Source: Neospora caninum Liverpool (lineage: Eukaryota; Apicomplexa; Conoidasida; Eucoccidiorida; Sarcocystidae). From it: a stretch of 64,000 bases of DNA. Shown piece after piece: positions 23,685-37,286 of this stretch; within the stretch, counting starts at the first letter, position 1, and each line of letters starts with the position of its first letter. The stretch is taken from NCBI RefSeq assembly GCF_000208865.1, contig NC_018394.1, forward strand, positions 3,351,797 to 3,415,796. Reading direction: 5' to 3'. The notes beneath the pieces were generated by a model. It searched no databases. It was not told the origin of the DNA and saw only the letters and a list, made by a program, of their open reading frames with translations. The translations under genes and the position numbers were made by a program.

Positions 23685-26261
23685 CTGGCTGCTGAGACCT
23701 AGAAGTACAGACAGGAAACCCGCTTTCGGCGTTGTGGCGTCTCATTCGGCCTAGGAACGGCGAACAGGCCGTGAAACAGAAACTGCGGGGCAGGCGCCAG
23801 CGCCATCCAGGCGTCGTGTCTAGAGAACCATCCTACAGGCCTATGCTGGGGCTCTGTGGTTTGAGCCCACGACCGACTGCAGGAACGTATTTTTCGTGTT
23901 CGTTTATCGTTTTTGAATAACTTGCAATGTCAAAGGTATGCTTGGAAGCGCGGACTCCAGTGTTCCTCCAAACGTACGGAGAGCCGACCAGTTTCCCATT
24001 TGTACTCTGTCTTGGGATGCACCTCCCTGGACGTCGTTTCTGTCCGACGGCGCCATTCAGTTGCCAGCGCGTCGCCGTGTCTTCGTTGCACGCGCACAGT
24101 CTGGTTCATGTCAAATGCGTTTGGTAGCCGGTGTTCTCTGAACACGCTTTCACACTTGAGAGAAGAACGTAACACGCGTACCTCAACCGTCACCGGTACT
24201 GCCTTGCCGTCGTAAAGGTTTCCCCGCCGCACTGTTTCCTAGCTCCTCTTCGAACTGCTTAAACGTTCATTTATACCGCTAATGCTGTCACCTTTCTTTG
24301 ATGTCGCCTTGACTTGCCGCTGGAGTGCCTTCTGGTTTTGTACCTACGTGCTTGCATGCACGTGCGTCTTCGCGGCCTCTATGGAGATGCATACAGCCGC
24401 ATACGGCTCTTTCATCCATGAAACTGATGGGGAACCATGCACAAGCGTTTTTTGCGGATTAGAAGGTATCTCTCCGCCAGCCGAACATCGGTCCGGGCGA
24501 GGCAACCACACGCGCCGCAAGTGGGCCGTTTGCATGGGCACGTGTTAACAAAGTTGTTCAACTCCGCCAAGTGTAGTGTCAGGTGAATTAGCTATCGCAA
24601 TTGTCGTGCAGGAAGCAAACGCACCGGCAGTCTGAAGATCTGCTAGCGCGGAGCGTCGTTAGTTGCAGCTATTTATCGCCACTGCCCTAGTGTAGCCGGT
24701 GTGGCACTCGAGCCTCCCCGCATGCGGGTGACGAGAGACTGGAACAGGCGACACGACGTGCTTGAGACAAATAGGGATTTCTCGAGGCATTCGTCTCGCT
24801 GGCACAGGATGAGGCCTGACGCTGGGTACAGGAAATCGAGAATTAGAGGGCAGGAAGTCCTGCTATTAGCCCAGAAGAACAGAATTGTCTTCGGGAAATC
24901 CGACCCCGTTTAAAGCGGCTCAAGGACGGCGAGTGCATGCGCCAAGTGACCCGCCAGATCAGCAGCTACTGACGGTGTTTAGCAGGACTTTTACTTGTCT
25001 CACGACGAAACCCTGGCCTCAAGCAGCGCAGATGCTCTTCAAAGGCCACCGCCATTTATCACGATGAGACGCCCAACTTTGCCACATTCGACGATCAATC
25101 ACACAAGAGTCACCGGCAAACCGGCCAGCGACGAGACACGCGGCATGCACTGCGGACTCGGCCCGCCGCACGAACTTTGCGTGCTGGTCGTCACTCTACG
25201 AACGAAGCGGGTCGTACCTTTTTAGACGACGCACATTTTCAAGCTGAACGGTTAAGAGACGCGTTCCTTTTGTGTGTAAACTTTCGCTATTACCCAAATA
25301 GCGGCGACCCTGCCCAACATCTACACACGGTGCGTTGCATCGTCCAGTGCAGGAAACTACGCTTTGCCGGAAGCATCCGGCGCTTTTTTGTTTTGAAAGT
25401 AAACACAGAAAACGAACTGTTTTTTCGTTGCCCTCTACGTCTCATGGAAATGGTGTAGTCTGTTGTGGTCAGAGGCAGCTCCATCTTGAAGCAGCTTGTC
25501 AGTTTAGCGGCAGTTGACATCAACCGGGATGCATCGGGACTGGCGATTTCGGGTGTACGTACACGAGCCCTTTTCTCAAGTACTGCACCAGACTAGAAGT
25601 TGTACGGTTTGCACATCTTTCGTTTTGCGGTGATTCTGCGTGGTCGTCTCTCGTCCGTGCTTATTAGTGGATTGGGACTCTTGCAACAGAAGGGCCGCTG
25701 CGGTTCTTTCGGCGTGGTGAACTAACTCATCACTCACCATGTCCGTGCCCTTACGTTGTGCTGCATCCTCGTTTCTAAGCACTGGCACATGCGTTTTTGA
25801 ACTTCACATCAATTTCCTTCTCTTCATCAAATACTGCATCACTACGGTTTCTCCCCATCAATGTTTGTTCTCTCTTTTCTTGTAGCTATGCCATGCGGTC
25901 GATGCCGCGTTCTTTAGGAAAATTTCCCATTTGACCGCAAAAGCTAGTGTCACATCGGGAACACGACGGGGATGCTCTGCCCGCAAGTTCTCTGTGGTTT
26001 TCGGACTAGTGCGGAGGAGGAGAGTAACCATCTGTCAGGTGAACCTGACGGACACGCAGACGTCTTGTTGACGGCGCTCGCTCGTGAAAAACCGCAGGAG
26101 TGGCAAAAACCAGATAAGAAAACTGCGCAAGGCATCAATTTCGGTGGCGCACCGCTCGTCGACCGGAAGCTGTCGAATCCCTCATCGGGCTGAGTTTGAA
26201 GCCAAGCCGGGGAGCGGCGAGTGTGGACGGCGCAGACCATATTCTGGACGCCGGTAGGACG
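23685..26261. other. Intergenic stretch between nucleoporin and hydrate-dehydratase genes
   Basis: About 2.6 kb holding the nucleoporin 3' UTR and the promoter and 5' region of the dehydratase gene. One 88-codon ORF with a hydrophobic N-terminus (24282-24548) is listed separately. A 73-codon open frame at 25972-26193 reads like protein and might be an upstream exon of the dehydratase, but I found no consistent splice into the modelled first exon. No repeats of note. Confidence 0.55.
24282..24548 (+). CDS. Possible small secreted Cys-containing protein (88 codons), unconfirmed
   Basis: An ATG ORF with a hydrophobic segment at residues ~15-33 (SAFWFCTYVLACTCVFAAS) that could be a signal peptide ending near AAS. 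A short, Cys-containing, basic tail follows. There are no neighbours in the same direction that would suggest a cluster, and no recognisable domain. The ORF is short enough to arise by chance in sequence of this composition. It is recorded only because the hydrophobic leader is well placed. Confidence 0.15.
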   Translation: MLSPFFDVALTCRWSAFWFCTYVLACTCVFAASMEMHTAAYGSFIHETDGEPCTSVFCGLEGISPPAEHRSGRGNHTRRKWAVCMGTC

Positions 26262-29200
26262 ATGGCGGAAACCGCGCGTTCACACGACGGAAGAGACAAT
26301 CCAGCAGTCTGGGATGAGACGTCGCGTGCTTGGGTGAAAGGTAAGTGTGTGAATGGCACTGCCAGCAACAGGAAAGTTCGAATTCGAACGGGAAGCGCGT
26401 TCACTGCCGAAATGGCTTTAAGTCTATTGCAACCCGTGCAGCGCCCACGCATCGCATGTGGCAGTGAACTCGTGCGTATGCCTAGTCAGCCAATTGCGCC
26501 AGGACCTCGGAAGTTGGAACAAGTGGACGTACCGGCATCTTGAACAGAGCCTCATGGATTTGCTCGAGGGGGGCGGCCAACAATGTGCACTTTGGAATTC
26601 CGATGCGGCTCTCAGTTGCTTGCCGAGAACGCCGTAGAGCATCCGCTTTTGTGACGGGAGCAAAATTTCTCTCTTTATTATGCGTGCGGTGTGGTGTTTG
26701 GCAGCTGCGAAAGACTTCTTTATCCCTTCTCTCGACTTCAGTCACCACAAGGGCCAGAATGGTACGGACTCCCTCATGTCATGTCTTGCCACATTTCCGC
26801 TCGCTTTTCCACAGTGCATACAGGAATACGTCAAGACCCATAAACACGCTGGCACGGTCGACCGCTATTTTAGGGGCTGCATGCGCCTTTGTGCGTGAAC
26901 GGCCACTGGCCGAAAGGTTTGACTCTCTACGGTGGAGTCACCTGAAGACGCGTGCACCAGCGGATATTTCGACGAGGACGCTACCCGCGTCGCTTCTGAC
27001 CCCAGTCGGTGCTCTGAGTTCCCTGTCATCTACGATACACCGGGCATTGCCCTATCCCTGTTGTTGGCGGGCCGGCGTGACGCTGTCTCGACCAGTGGAG
27101 ACGAGCTTGAGGTTATCTCTTTGATGTCTCTGAATTTTCTCGTAACCTGCAGGGCGCATCTGCGTTGTGGGGGGCGCTCTGGAGTTCACCGGAGCCCCGT
27201 ACTTCAGTGCCATGGCTGCGCTGCACATGGTAAGGAGACATCTGTTTCTGATCCGAGCCACACGTTGCGGCTTCCAGCGTTCTTTGAAATACGTGCAAGA
27301 GGAACACATCGAACTGCAGCCAACACTCGTGGGTTGCACGCCTCTTTTAACCGTTTTCTGCGAAATTCGCAGGTCCGCACCCTGCGTAACGCTGCAGCCT
27401 CTTTCCGTTGCCTCGTCGCCTACACTGGGGTTCAGAAGACGTGGAGGGCTTGCGTGTGTGTTTGCGTGGCGCTTTCCAACGCGCTGTCTCCGCAGGGGAT
27501 GGATCTGGCGTATATTATAACCACTCCCGAGGCGGCGGGGCCCATCAAAACGTACAGTCCTGAACTCATCGTCTACCCGGTAAATGCCGAGGGTCAAGGA
27601 TCTGTGTTGACCTCGACGTACACGAGAACACAACCTGCTGCACGTCTTGCGCACTGGTTTCCACGTGGCTGTTGGGAAAAGAAACGTCCCGCCGCTTAAA
27701 GAGTGCACCACCCCGCAGTGCTGACTCGCCTGCATTTCTGAGCTCCTGTGGCGGGGACACGCCTGCCTCCATTGCGTCGAGACGCAAAAGTGACAGGTGA
27801 TCGCACGCCGTATCGTTTTGACTGCCTTCTCATCGTCTCGTGAGCTTGCAAAGCTCCTCACGGACAGCATCCCTGCGTTGGCGTCGGTCCATGTAGAAAA
27901 GAAGCTGTGCGTCTTTCTCATCGCTGGGCACTTTGCCCGGTTGGGTTGATTTTCTTTCAGATTTTGCCGGGTGAATCACAGCGTGGGCAGTCACTCGAAG
28001 ACGCGCTGGCCCGCCTTGAAAGCAAAGTAAGCCCCCGGTGGATCGATCAGGTAGCCAGCACATGTCCAGATACCGAGCGGACTTTTGTCCCCTTTTTTTC
28101 TGCGGCCTGGTGCGGTCACGGGGCGTCGAGCAGTGACTGCACACTCGTGCTTGGAAGCGTCTTTGCCGCTGCCCAGTGTACAGACTGGAGAGAATGTCTC
28201 CCGTGGCGGCGAATTCGGATGAATGCGGTAGAGTCAAAGGGGAGGGTCCACTGCGAGGCGATCTACGGCCTTGCGCGCAGGGAGCGGTCTCTCTCTCAGT
28301 GACGCGCGTGGCGGGGGAGAACGTGCTTTGCCGAGGCGTAAGGCCTTTAACGACGCGATTTCACCCGCGTGTATCACTGCTGCCTGCGTCTTCATCTTGC
28401 GGCGCTGCGTCCCTACAGGCGAGTGCGATTCTGAAGAAGTGTGACGTGATCGTCATGGGACCGGGTATGGGGTCGCCTGCAGTGCCGCCAGCTCCGGATG
28501 CCGGATCAGACAAAGACAGGGACTTGCGCGAGACTCGAGGAATGACCCCTGAAACCGGATGCGCCGTACAACGGGCTGCACTCACTGTCTTGAACATGGC
28601 TATGGAGGAGAATAAATTTCTGGTAAGAGTGTCTCCAGTTGCGGTCGTTGAGTGAATCGAGTCTCCGGAGTCTGTTGACGAAAGGCAACGGAGCCTGTCC
28701 TCGTTCTCAGCTGTGCAACTGGGCCTGTCCTTCCGGTGTGTTATGCAGCCGGGACCCCAGCGACTTGGAGTCGACGGGTCAAACGGGAAACTACCACATG
28801 TCCACTTTTGAAAAGCTGTGTTCTGTCCTGCCTTGTCTCTGCTCGCCCCCCCCCCTCGCCGACTAGGTCATCGATGCGGATATGATTCGCGTCCTGTGTG
28901 CGCCCTCGCATTCGCCGTCACTTCAACGGCTGAAGAACTACCGGCAGTGTATCCTGACTCCGAACAAACGGGAGATCGACCTCCTCCTACGAGCTTTCCA
29001 CCATCTCACGGAGTCCTCGCCCCCGCCGCATGGTTCTTTCCTCTCTTCGTTTTTTGCGGCGGCGCATCGTGAGCAGCAGAGAAGCCTTGGTGCGCAGACT
29101 GCGAGCGGCGTTTCCTCAGACATCTCTGAACAAAGGAAATCAGCAGCCGAGACGCAGGCGGCGCCCACAGCTTCTGAAGACTCGGCGAGTGCCCTGACGG

Positions 29201-29802
29201 CGCCTCCGTCGCTCCTCCCCCTGCCTCTGTTCCCTTCCTCCTTCATGCCTTTTGCCCCGACTCTCGCTGGACTTCCGCTGGGACTGGAAGGGCCCAGTTT
29301 GCTTGTGAAGGGCGCAGCGGACGTCCTCGTTGTTTTTTCACGCGCGCCCAGTCGGCCGGGGTATAGCTCGCCAGACAGCGGCGGCGCGGCTTTCGCGGCT
29401 TGCGGTCTCTCGCGGGCCTCGCGAGGAAGTCCGAAGCGCTCAGGCGGTCAGGGAGACGTTCTGGGAGGGGTGCTTGCAGCTTTCATCGCTTGGTGGCGAA
29501 TCGCACTGGCGAACCGAAGAGGTTCACCTGGCGTGGTGTCTGTACACCCTGGCTCTGCTGAAGGCAACGTGAAGAAAAACCCAGAAGAGACGGACCACGA
29601 GGCGAGGCGAGACACCAGCCTGGGCCCCGTCATCGGCGTGGATGACGAAGAGGCAGCAGGCCTCCTTTGCGCGGCTTTCAACGCCTGTCTTTTGGTGCGA
29701 CAAACAGCGGCGCGGGCCTTCCAGGAGCACGGCCGAAGCATGCTGGCAGGTCACCTCCTCGCACGCATCGGCCCAGTGTTCCGGACGCTCTACAACGAGT
29801 AA
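26262..29802 (+). CDS. NAXD: ATP- or ADP-dependent (S)-NAD(P)H-hydrate dehydratase
   Basis: A metabolite-repair enzyme of the ribokinase-like YjeF-C/CARKD family. It converts damaged NADH or NADPH hydrates back to the active cofactor using a nucleoside triphosphate or ADP. Exons 26262-26340, 26705-26761, 27153-27229, 27496-27579, 27961-28026, 28419-28622 and 28867-29802 join in frame to 500 residues. The family signature HHKGQNGRICVVGG is created exactly across the 26761/27153 junction. GAPYFSAMAAL, the VIVMGPGMGS loop, VIDADMIR, ILTPNKREIDLLL, and GGQGDVLGGVLAAFIAWW follow in order. The last corresponds to the catalytic G-x-G-D segment, with Gln where Ser or Thr is common. A low-complexity Ala/Ser/Pro insert of ~90 residues separates TPNKRE from the LLVKG block. 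The start codon is the first in-frame ATG and is uncertain; an earlier exon could add a targeting sequence. It could act in the cytosol, mitochondrion or apicoplast. Confidence 0.9.
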
Positions 29803-31286
29803 CCAGATAACTCTTCTGGAAGTAGAGCCAACTGGGCCTCTCATCACGGCCATCTAAATCTCTATCATCTAAATCTATCGCGTGGACAAAGGAGGTTTGT
29901 AGCCACTGCTCACCTAGCGCGTGGCAGGAACCGAACGACGGAATGAACCGGTTCTGCCCAAGTTGCCGGTCGTCGCGCCAGAATGCACGGGACTCCGGTC
30001 GATTGACCGCAGCTGCAGGGTGCGTCTTTTCCTTGTAAACTTACGCCGCGACTTTCGTTCCCCGCGGGACGTGTGTTTGGGAACCGAGCTCATTTCCACA
30101 TGCCTGCGTTTTCGATACTCGCGTGTTTGTTAGAATCGAGAGCTCGGCGTCTTTGTCACTTTGGGTTCTGACGCGGCACCTGACTGCCCCAACTTGGACA
30201 GTCCCTACTCTTCGGGTGCCCAGCTTCCACCGATGCACCGTTCGTATGCTAAAAAGCAAATGATTCCGGGGATTCTTTCGAGGCATCGCCGCACGCAGCG
30301 CACTGTTTCTGGTTTCTCCCAGTGCGCACAACGCAGGCACGGAATTTGTACGCTGGCAACCGCCTCACTGGAGTTAGAAACGTGCGTCCCACACGTTCCA
30401 CCTCACTTCCTCTACGCACTGTTTGCCAGCAAAGAGCGAACCTGGGATCAGTCTGCTGGCGCATGTCTTCACTCGGCATGCGTGCGAAAAATGCTGGCGA
30501 AGAATGACGCTGCGCAGGCCGAGACCACTGTCTCGCCGCGTTCGTGTTTGAAGTGTGTTTCGCGCAAAAGGCCGTGAAAACCAGAGAGAAATCGGGAGCG
30601 TTTTGCACGTGTGGTCCGTGAGTCATGCTGACCAGCTCCACGGCTGGGCTAGAAAATGAGACTTCGCTGCAGCCGCTTATCGGCAAAGACACCTAGCGTG
30701 AGTCGTGTGCATGGAGCACGCCAGAGACACACACAGTTCAAGGGCTACATCTGATTTGAGTGTCGCGCGACGTCCAGTCTTCCTGGAAGGCACAAAGAAC
30801 TCTGGGATTCTCCGTGCTGTTCCGACTCCTCAGAGTGTACGCAAACTCAGAAAGAGCACGGCCGGTTCCCCGCGCGAAACGAATCCTTCAGCAGAAACCG
30901 GCTGCGGGTGCGCACCTGCCGATCCAGGCGTACACTGCACCGGTAGAAAGGCCAGAAACTTTAAAACGGAGGCGTGTAACAGTGTGAGGCGGCGCACCGG
31001 CAGCCACTCCTTCGTCGCTCCAATCGCCGGCAGGCGCGCTTCTCGATTTCTCCGGTCCTCGCTGTCTCATCTCAGTCCCGTTTGTTCTCCCGACCTCCAG
31101 TTCCATCGGTGACTCGCTTCCGCTCCCCTGCGTGGTCTTTCTCGTCCCAGTACACGGGGCAGAGTGTCCTCGGGGGTCGACTGGGAAGCCCGCTGCCTGT
31201 CGCTTGCGTGCGGTTTTCTCTTGGACTCCCTTCGCCGCCGTCACGCGAAAAAAACGCTTGAACCGAGAACGACCGCAAATACATGA
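29803..31286. other. Convergent intergenic stretch
   Basis: About 1.5 kb between the dehydratase stop (+) and the proteasome alpha-7 stop (-). It most likely consists of both 3' UTRs. Open frames on both strands are under 150 codons and show no conserved blocks. No RNA gene or repeat of note was seen. Confidence 0.6.
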
Positions 31287-33316
31287 TTACGAGCTACCGC
31301 CACTGCTCTTGCTCTCCTCCTCCGAGTTCTTCAGAGACTCGACGCGCTGGGCCTGCGACAGCCGCCGAAACGGAGCACGGAGATCCACGGTCCACACCAA
31401 CCCACGAAACGAAAGAAGACACGACACCTGCCTGCGCACGAGAGATTTGCAAACGCGCATCTGCCACCGAGACGCGAATCTACGAAATGCGAAACGGCGA
31501 AACTCAGCAATCGAACGCTCGACAGGCCGACATGAACCATGTGTCCACGTGTGTATCTGTGTGTATGTCTGTGTACCTACACACGCATGCACATAGAGAT
31601 AGGGGTGGAGATATGAGAAATATGAGTACGTGCATAAGGATCAAGAGGACTGCAGAACCTCACCTCTTTCTCAAGGCGATCTTCGTCGAGGAAGTAAAAC
31701 TGTTCCTTCTTCACAACAGCCACCTCGATGTGTCGATGGCCTGCCTCCACAACTTCCATCAGAGCGCTGATGGCCAGCTGGATGGCGGCGTCTTCATCTA
31801 GGTCCGGGGTGTAATTCTTCTCCAAGTACTCTTGGACCGTCTAGTGGCGCACACACACAAGGCGTCACTGGTTCATTCAAACCTCAAAAGCGTGCCCAAG
31901 ATCAACCTCTCAGTACGAGCATCTCAAAACCGCACACGCACACAGAGGCGTCCTCTATCAATCTACCTATATATATCTATGCACATGGATACATATATAT
32001 ATATACATATTTGCATATGTGCATGTACGGAGAGGAAGGGAGTTGAAGCGGGTTCTCGACGCTGAAGCTGCGCGTGAGTCCCTATCGAAAGAGACGTGTG
32101 TAGCTCCGTCGTACACACACTTTGTGACGAGCTCTGTCTTGGCAACTGTGCATGCATCTTTGTGGATGTCCTCCCCGAGAGTGCTTCACATGCAGAGGCT
32201 GTCACGAAGCCTGGGCATTCCGCGTGCAGGCAGAGAAGTGAGCTCTAGCGTCGAAGGGGCTGGGATGTGAGGAAAGGGCGGAGAGCCCACCGTTTCCGCA
32301 GGGAACGCGGCCGCCAACTGGACGGCGTCCGACGCCCTCAGGTTCGCCGGTGTCTGGACACCTAGGAACGCGCGGCGTTGCCGAGCACATCGAAGCGGAC
32401 ACTCACTTTGTAGTTCTTTCCCATCGCTTGCGCCTTCCACTTGGCGCAAATCCCCGACGGCTCCGTCTGGTAGAGAGCAATAGAGCCGTCGTGCTCCGCG
32501 CCGGCAATCAGGCAGCTGAGCCCGAACGGCCGAACGCCTCCTCGATGTGTGTATTTCTGAGAAGCACATGCATCAAGAAAACCATGCGCTCTGCAAACTC
32601 CACAGCCCGGGAGAGTCGTCTAGGCGTCCAAAGCAACACAGCACAGGCACTCCCACATAAAGACAGACATATACACCTATACATACGTACACATATGCAA
32701 GTATGTGAGTAGGGAACGGAGGGCTGCATCCCTAATTCCCAGTACTCTCTTCCGGTGAGAAGTATGTCTTGCGTGTTGAGAGAGACGCTGGGGGACCGGT
32801 CCGGTGGTTCCTTTCTCTCTGCCGTCGGAGAGGCACTAACTTGCTGCACTTGGGCAATGAACTTGGCAATGTAGTCCACAGAAGGCGCCGTCGCTGTGTT
32901 CAGGCGGTACGACTGGCACTCGACGCGCGTCTTGTTGATCAGCACTCGGGCATCTGCATGCAGTCCCGCGAAGGCGAGGCAGAGATTCTCGTCGAGCATC
33001 ACGACTTTCCGAGCCGTCCTGGAAAGAGCACACACCGGTCACCCGTCTTCTGTTCAGCATCCGCCGCTCCACAGCACTTCAGAAAGCCAATCCGAGGCCA
33101 GGAAAAGATGCACAGCATGCAAGCCGTGGCTTGGACGCAGGACCCGTCTAAGCATTCTCAGAGATCCATGCAGATATGAATAGAAATAAATATATACATG
33201 TATACACATTCGCCTCGCCACACGTGTACGCATTCAAGCAGTTGGTGCAACGCTACTCTCTGCACACCTTTCAACACGCATATACACATATGCATATGCA
33301 TCTATAAACATGCATC

Positions 33317-33368
<52 letters not shown>

Positions 33369-33914
33369 TACACATATAGGCTAGATATATATACGTATAT
33401 ATATATTGTATAGCTATGTCGTGCTGTGTATGTACAGGCGGGGAAAGTGCAGCGTGGAAAGAACAGAGGTGCGCGAAGCGGGTGTTTTGCCAGTGAGCAC
33501 ACGCCGGGGAGATCTTGAATTTTTTGAGAGTTGTTTCCTACCGAGGTTCCTGCAGCCTCGCGGCAGCTTTCTTCTCGACCGCCAGAACAACTAAATCCTT
33601 GCCCATGACCCCAACTGCACAACCTCCTCGTCGAACCGCCTCCATGGCGTATTCGACCTGAAGACGTATCGCCGCCACATGTCAAGACAATTCCACAAAG
33701 CTTTCACTCAAAACTCGCCAATCCATATATATATATATATATAGTAGGTCTGTGTAGGCATGTGCATCTGTTTCCTTGGATCTATTTACACCTGCTTACA
33801 TCTTGTTATACGCCTATGTATACGAGAGAATCTCGTATCGCTGCACGTGGCAACAGTTCTCTCTGACCCATGTCACCCTATGTATACACCCAACAGAAAT
33901 CCATATATATACAC

Positions 33915-33946
<32 letters not shown>

Positions 33947-34108
33947 GTGCATTTACACGCAGTCGGAGGGGTAGTGCAGAAGAAATTGATGTTGACATCT
34001 GTGTGCACTGGAGTGTCGTCTGCAGGAGCGTCTCTCGCGGCACTCAGTTTTTACCTGAAGAAGGTGACCGTCGGGAGAGAAGACGGTGATGGCGCGATCG
34101 TAACTCAT
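31287..34108 (-). CDS. PSMA7: 20S proteasome subunit alpha type-7
   Basis: A structural alpha-ring subunit of the 20S core particle; alpha subunits gate the chamber and are not proteolytic. Minus-strand exons are 34055-34108, 33542-33657, 32841-33018, 32407-32556, 31664-31840 and 31287-31352. They total 741 nt in perfect phase, 246 residues, a normal length. The N-terminus [18 protein letters not shown] is the diagnostic alpha-ring start, followed by [73 protein letters not shown] and LEKNYT. These are the type-7 forms of those blocks. A short acidic/Ser tail ([12 protein letters not shown]) ends the protein. Several introns contain long TA and GA tracts. The gene is divergent from the Rab1 gene across a 3.2 kb intergenic region. 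Confidence 0.97.
33319..33368. repeat. Compound (TA)n(GA)n microsatellite in a PSMA7 intron
   Basis: A run of alternating T and A for about 32 bases (33319-33350) passes directly into a GA run of about 18 bases. Related TA runs lie at about 33726-33743 and 33903-33946, also within introns of the same gene. These are likely length-polymorphic loci. Confidence 0.95.
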
Positions 34109-37100
34109 TTTGGCGACGGGAGACAGACGCAAGAGAGAAGGCGAGGACGACGAAGAGAGTTCCTGATCTTCTAAGGTGCCTTTCCTGGCGACCAACCAGG
34201 TGAGAGAATGAGGAGTTTGGAAGACCTCAGTTGGGCACAACGCCACAGTTGTTTGCCCGCCTCGCTCGACAGATGAGAGCTATATCGGGCAGTGGACCTG
34301 GAGAGGGAAGAGACGAGAAGCGCGGGGTGCGTTTTGCAGGGAAACAGTGTGTCTTTCCGGACTCTCCCTTGCCTAGGAGACAATCCGCCGTGGCTCCTTC
34401 TGTCTTTCGCCTCCCTGGAGACGCACGTGCTCAATTGTCGAGACAGCGCCGGGGCAGCCAACAGGCTCACCACAGCCTCGTTTCTCACGGGAGGAGAAGC
34501 GCGGTGTGCCGAAGTCAGTCAGTTCTTGCTTCTGGACAAAGTGAGGAGTTTGACCGCTTCCCGAAAACGCCCTCGTTTTCCCGGTGAGAGTGCGTCGAGA
34601 AAGACGTCGGAGTGGAAAGATCAGGTCAACGTCGTGCTTCGCAGAGAGCCTGTCCAAGCTTTTCCACGGCACCGTTAACGAGACGAAAGGACGCAAAGTG
34701 AAGGACACAAAGGGAAGACCATAAAAAGTGAAGGCGCTCACAGCGGAGCACGGCGCTTGGTTTGGAAGACACGCGTAGGGAAGCCGCCGCTTCTTCGCTT
34801 GCTTCTTCGGCGAAGAGAGGTGAGCAGCAGAGAAACCGGCCGAACGGCTAAAGGTTAGACGAGGGCGAGTGGCGAGGAGATGAGAAGACAAAGAGACCGT
34901 GGACCCGTTCTGAGTCGCAAAACGTCGGTAAACGGGCGTGGTTGCACGAAGGCGATCAAAAACTGTGCACGAGCGGGAGGTCTGTCGCCTCACAGGAGAT
35001 GAAAGACGCGCGAAATCAGAGCAATCTCGCGTTTTCCCGAAAACGCCGAGGAAAAAAAGGTTCCGGCAGAAAAGCGGCGGCGCTTGGTGTGTACGCCCTG
35101 AACCCCCAGAGCGAGACGGCGCTCCGCTATGTGTGCGGCCCCTGTGCGGTCTTCTTTTCTCTCCACTTTTCTCCCGGTCTTCACACCGGCGCAGCCGCCA
35201 ACTCAAGGCTTCCACCTCGCGCTGTATTCCTCGCGGCATTTTTCCCCTGTTGCAAAAAGAGTCCTTCAACGTGGAGCTGAAAAAGGCCCGCCCGATCTCT
35301 CCTTTCACTGCTAAAGGCTTGTCGCAAGTGCGAATCCTTCTAACCGCACGTGTATGTTGACACACCTGTACTTGTACAGCTGTACATTTGTACAGCTGTG
35401 TCTAGATATATCTGTATGTCTCGATATATATGCATTTACAACTATGAAGGTGGGAATCTGTATAGGCACATCTGTGTATAATGCAGGTGACTGTCTGTTT
35501 ATGCACGTGTGAGGTGGTAAGAGCCGTTTCTCGCTGCTTCTCACCCCCCGAGGTGCTACAGCCCGGGGCACGGTTCATAAGGCGACGAAGAAGTGGAAAG
35601 GCCGTGGTTTCCAGGGGTGGAGGGCTCCCAGAGGTAGTTTGCGCAGAGCAGCTGCCACGCTTGACGCCACGCCGGGGTTTTGTGGACAAAGACCACGCAG
35701 AAAACCACGCCAAAAAGCTTCGGCAAACCCTGCGATGTCTACCTCGATGCGTTGCTCGGTTGCAGTTGTCTTTGAAAGCAGATTCCGAGACTGGCTTCTC
35801 GCAAAACCAACGAAGCAACGGGTGGACAGCTTTGGACGCCTGGACGCATACACATCTATCTTTTCGATAGGAACCGGCGCTTCTGAACCTGTCTTTTGCG
35901 AAGCGCTGCAGGCGGCAGCAGCCGGAATTGGCGCGAGTCGGGCTGTATGTACACCTGAGCAGCGAGTCACGAAGGCACACACATTAGCAGGGATTTCTTT
36001 GGCGCTCGTGATTCCACGGACGACGAGTCCATGCTGTTCTGGGAAAGACTTGACGTGGGACATTTCGTGCGGTTGCGATTGTGTTCTTGTCTCTTCTCGC
36101 CAGGACCGCCTCAGCCTGGCAGAACGAGAACTGTTTATGCACTCCGGACTCCTTGAGGAACAACCTTGCGAGTGTTTTCTTGCCCAAGACTCGCGTTCGC
36201 CTTGCTCGCCTCGCAAACACACCTGTCTTCCCTTTCCTTTTGTCTTTCTTGTTTTTTGCCGGCCAACTCGTCTGCCGTGCGTTGTCCTGCGATTTCCGTC
36301 CCGTCTCGCGTTGCCTCCGTCGCTTCCTTACACACGCGTCGAACCCAGTTGAACCGAAAACGGCCCAGAGAAAAACGCTCGTTCACGGCTCGGCCGCTGC
36401 GTCTGGGGCCGGTTTTGTCAGAACATCCGCGTTTTCCTTCGTTTCGAGCACCCGCCCTCGCCGGGCTCCGCATGCGCGTCTGTGGTGACGGCCACCTCCA
36501 GTCCGCCGGCGCTTCTCGCTTTTCCGCGTCGGGAGCGCCTCGTAGGCTCCTCTTTTTCCTCGTACCGCAACCCTGTTCTGCATTTTTCAGAGAGCAGAAC
36601 GACTTGTGTCTCGTTTGGGAACCAAATCCTTTGGACCGCTCTAGACTGCCGGCGAATCGGGAGACTGCGCCACACTGCCAGGAAACGCTCTCGCAGGCGG
36701 TCTTCCGTTTCCACCTGCATCTGGCTTCTCTTTTCGTAGTCCTCTCTCCGCAGCGCCCCCGTTTGCTTCCAGCCTCAGCGCACGGCGTCAGCGAGTTCGT
36801 TCGGCGTTTGTAGCCGCTTTCCGTTCACGCGACTGACCCTGCAGCGCGCCGGCTGCCGATCGCCCCTTTCCCCCCGGGGTACAGTCGCAGGTGTATGTAC
36901 ACTTGGCTCTGCCACTTAGTGCGGTCCATATCTGGTGGTGTGAACACTCAGAGTATACGTCCCTTGCGCCGACCCACTGAGAAACGCGTGAGGTGTGTGT
37001 GAAAGAGTGCGACCGCCCCTCTCCTTTTCTGTCTGTACGAAACTGCCCTGTAAACGTTCGCGTTCTGCCTGGCTCTACACCGTGGTGGTCCCGCCTGCCG

Positions 37101-37286
37101 GTCAAATTTCCTCTCCGTTTCACGCAAGCGTGCTCTCACCGCTCCTTTCCGTCGTTTCTGATCGCTCGAACGGACCAGGCGACACCTGCCTTCGCGTCTG
37201 TCGGCTTTTCCTTACGCCTCCGGTCCTCGCCCTCCTCTCAGTCGGTACTTCGTGCTCGGCAAACCCACAGGGATACGGACCTCACA
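34109..37286. other. Divergent promoter region of PSMA7 and Rab1
   Basis: This 3.2 kb stretch separates two outward-facing genes and should hold both 5' UTRs and promoters. It contains long open frames on both strands: a 330-codon minus-strand frame at 34373-35365 and a 237-codon plus-strand frame at 35639-36352. Neither contains recognisable domains. They look like UTR or low-constraint sequence rich in Arg, Ser and Pro codons. I saw no RNA gene. Confidence 0.55.

Noticed and set aside
34373..35365. 330-codon minus-strand ORF upstream of PSMA7
   Set aside because: No conserved motif and a composition typical of UTR/promoter sequence. It starts far upstream of the well-defined PSMA7 initiator and is most likely fortuitous.
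35639..36352. 237-codon plus-strand ORF in the divergent promoter region
   Set aside because: Its first ~140 residues look mildly protein-like, but there is no known domain, the last third is pyrimidine-tract translation, and it abuts the Rab1 5' region.
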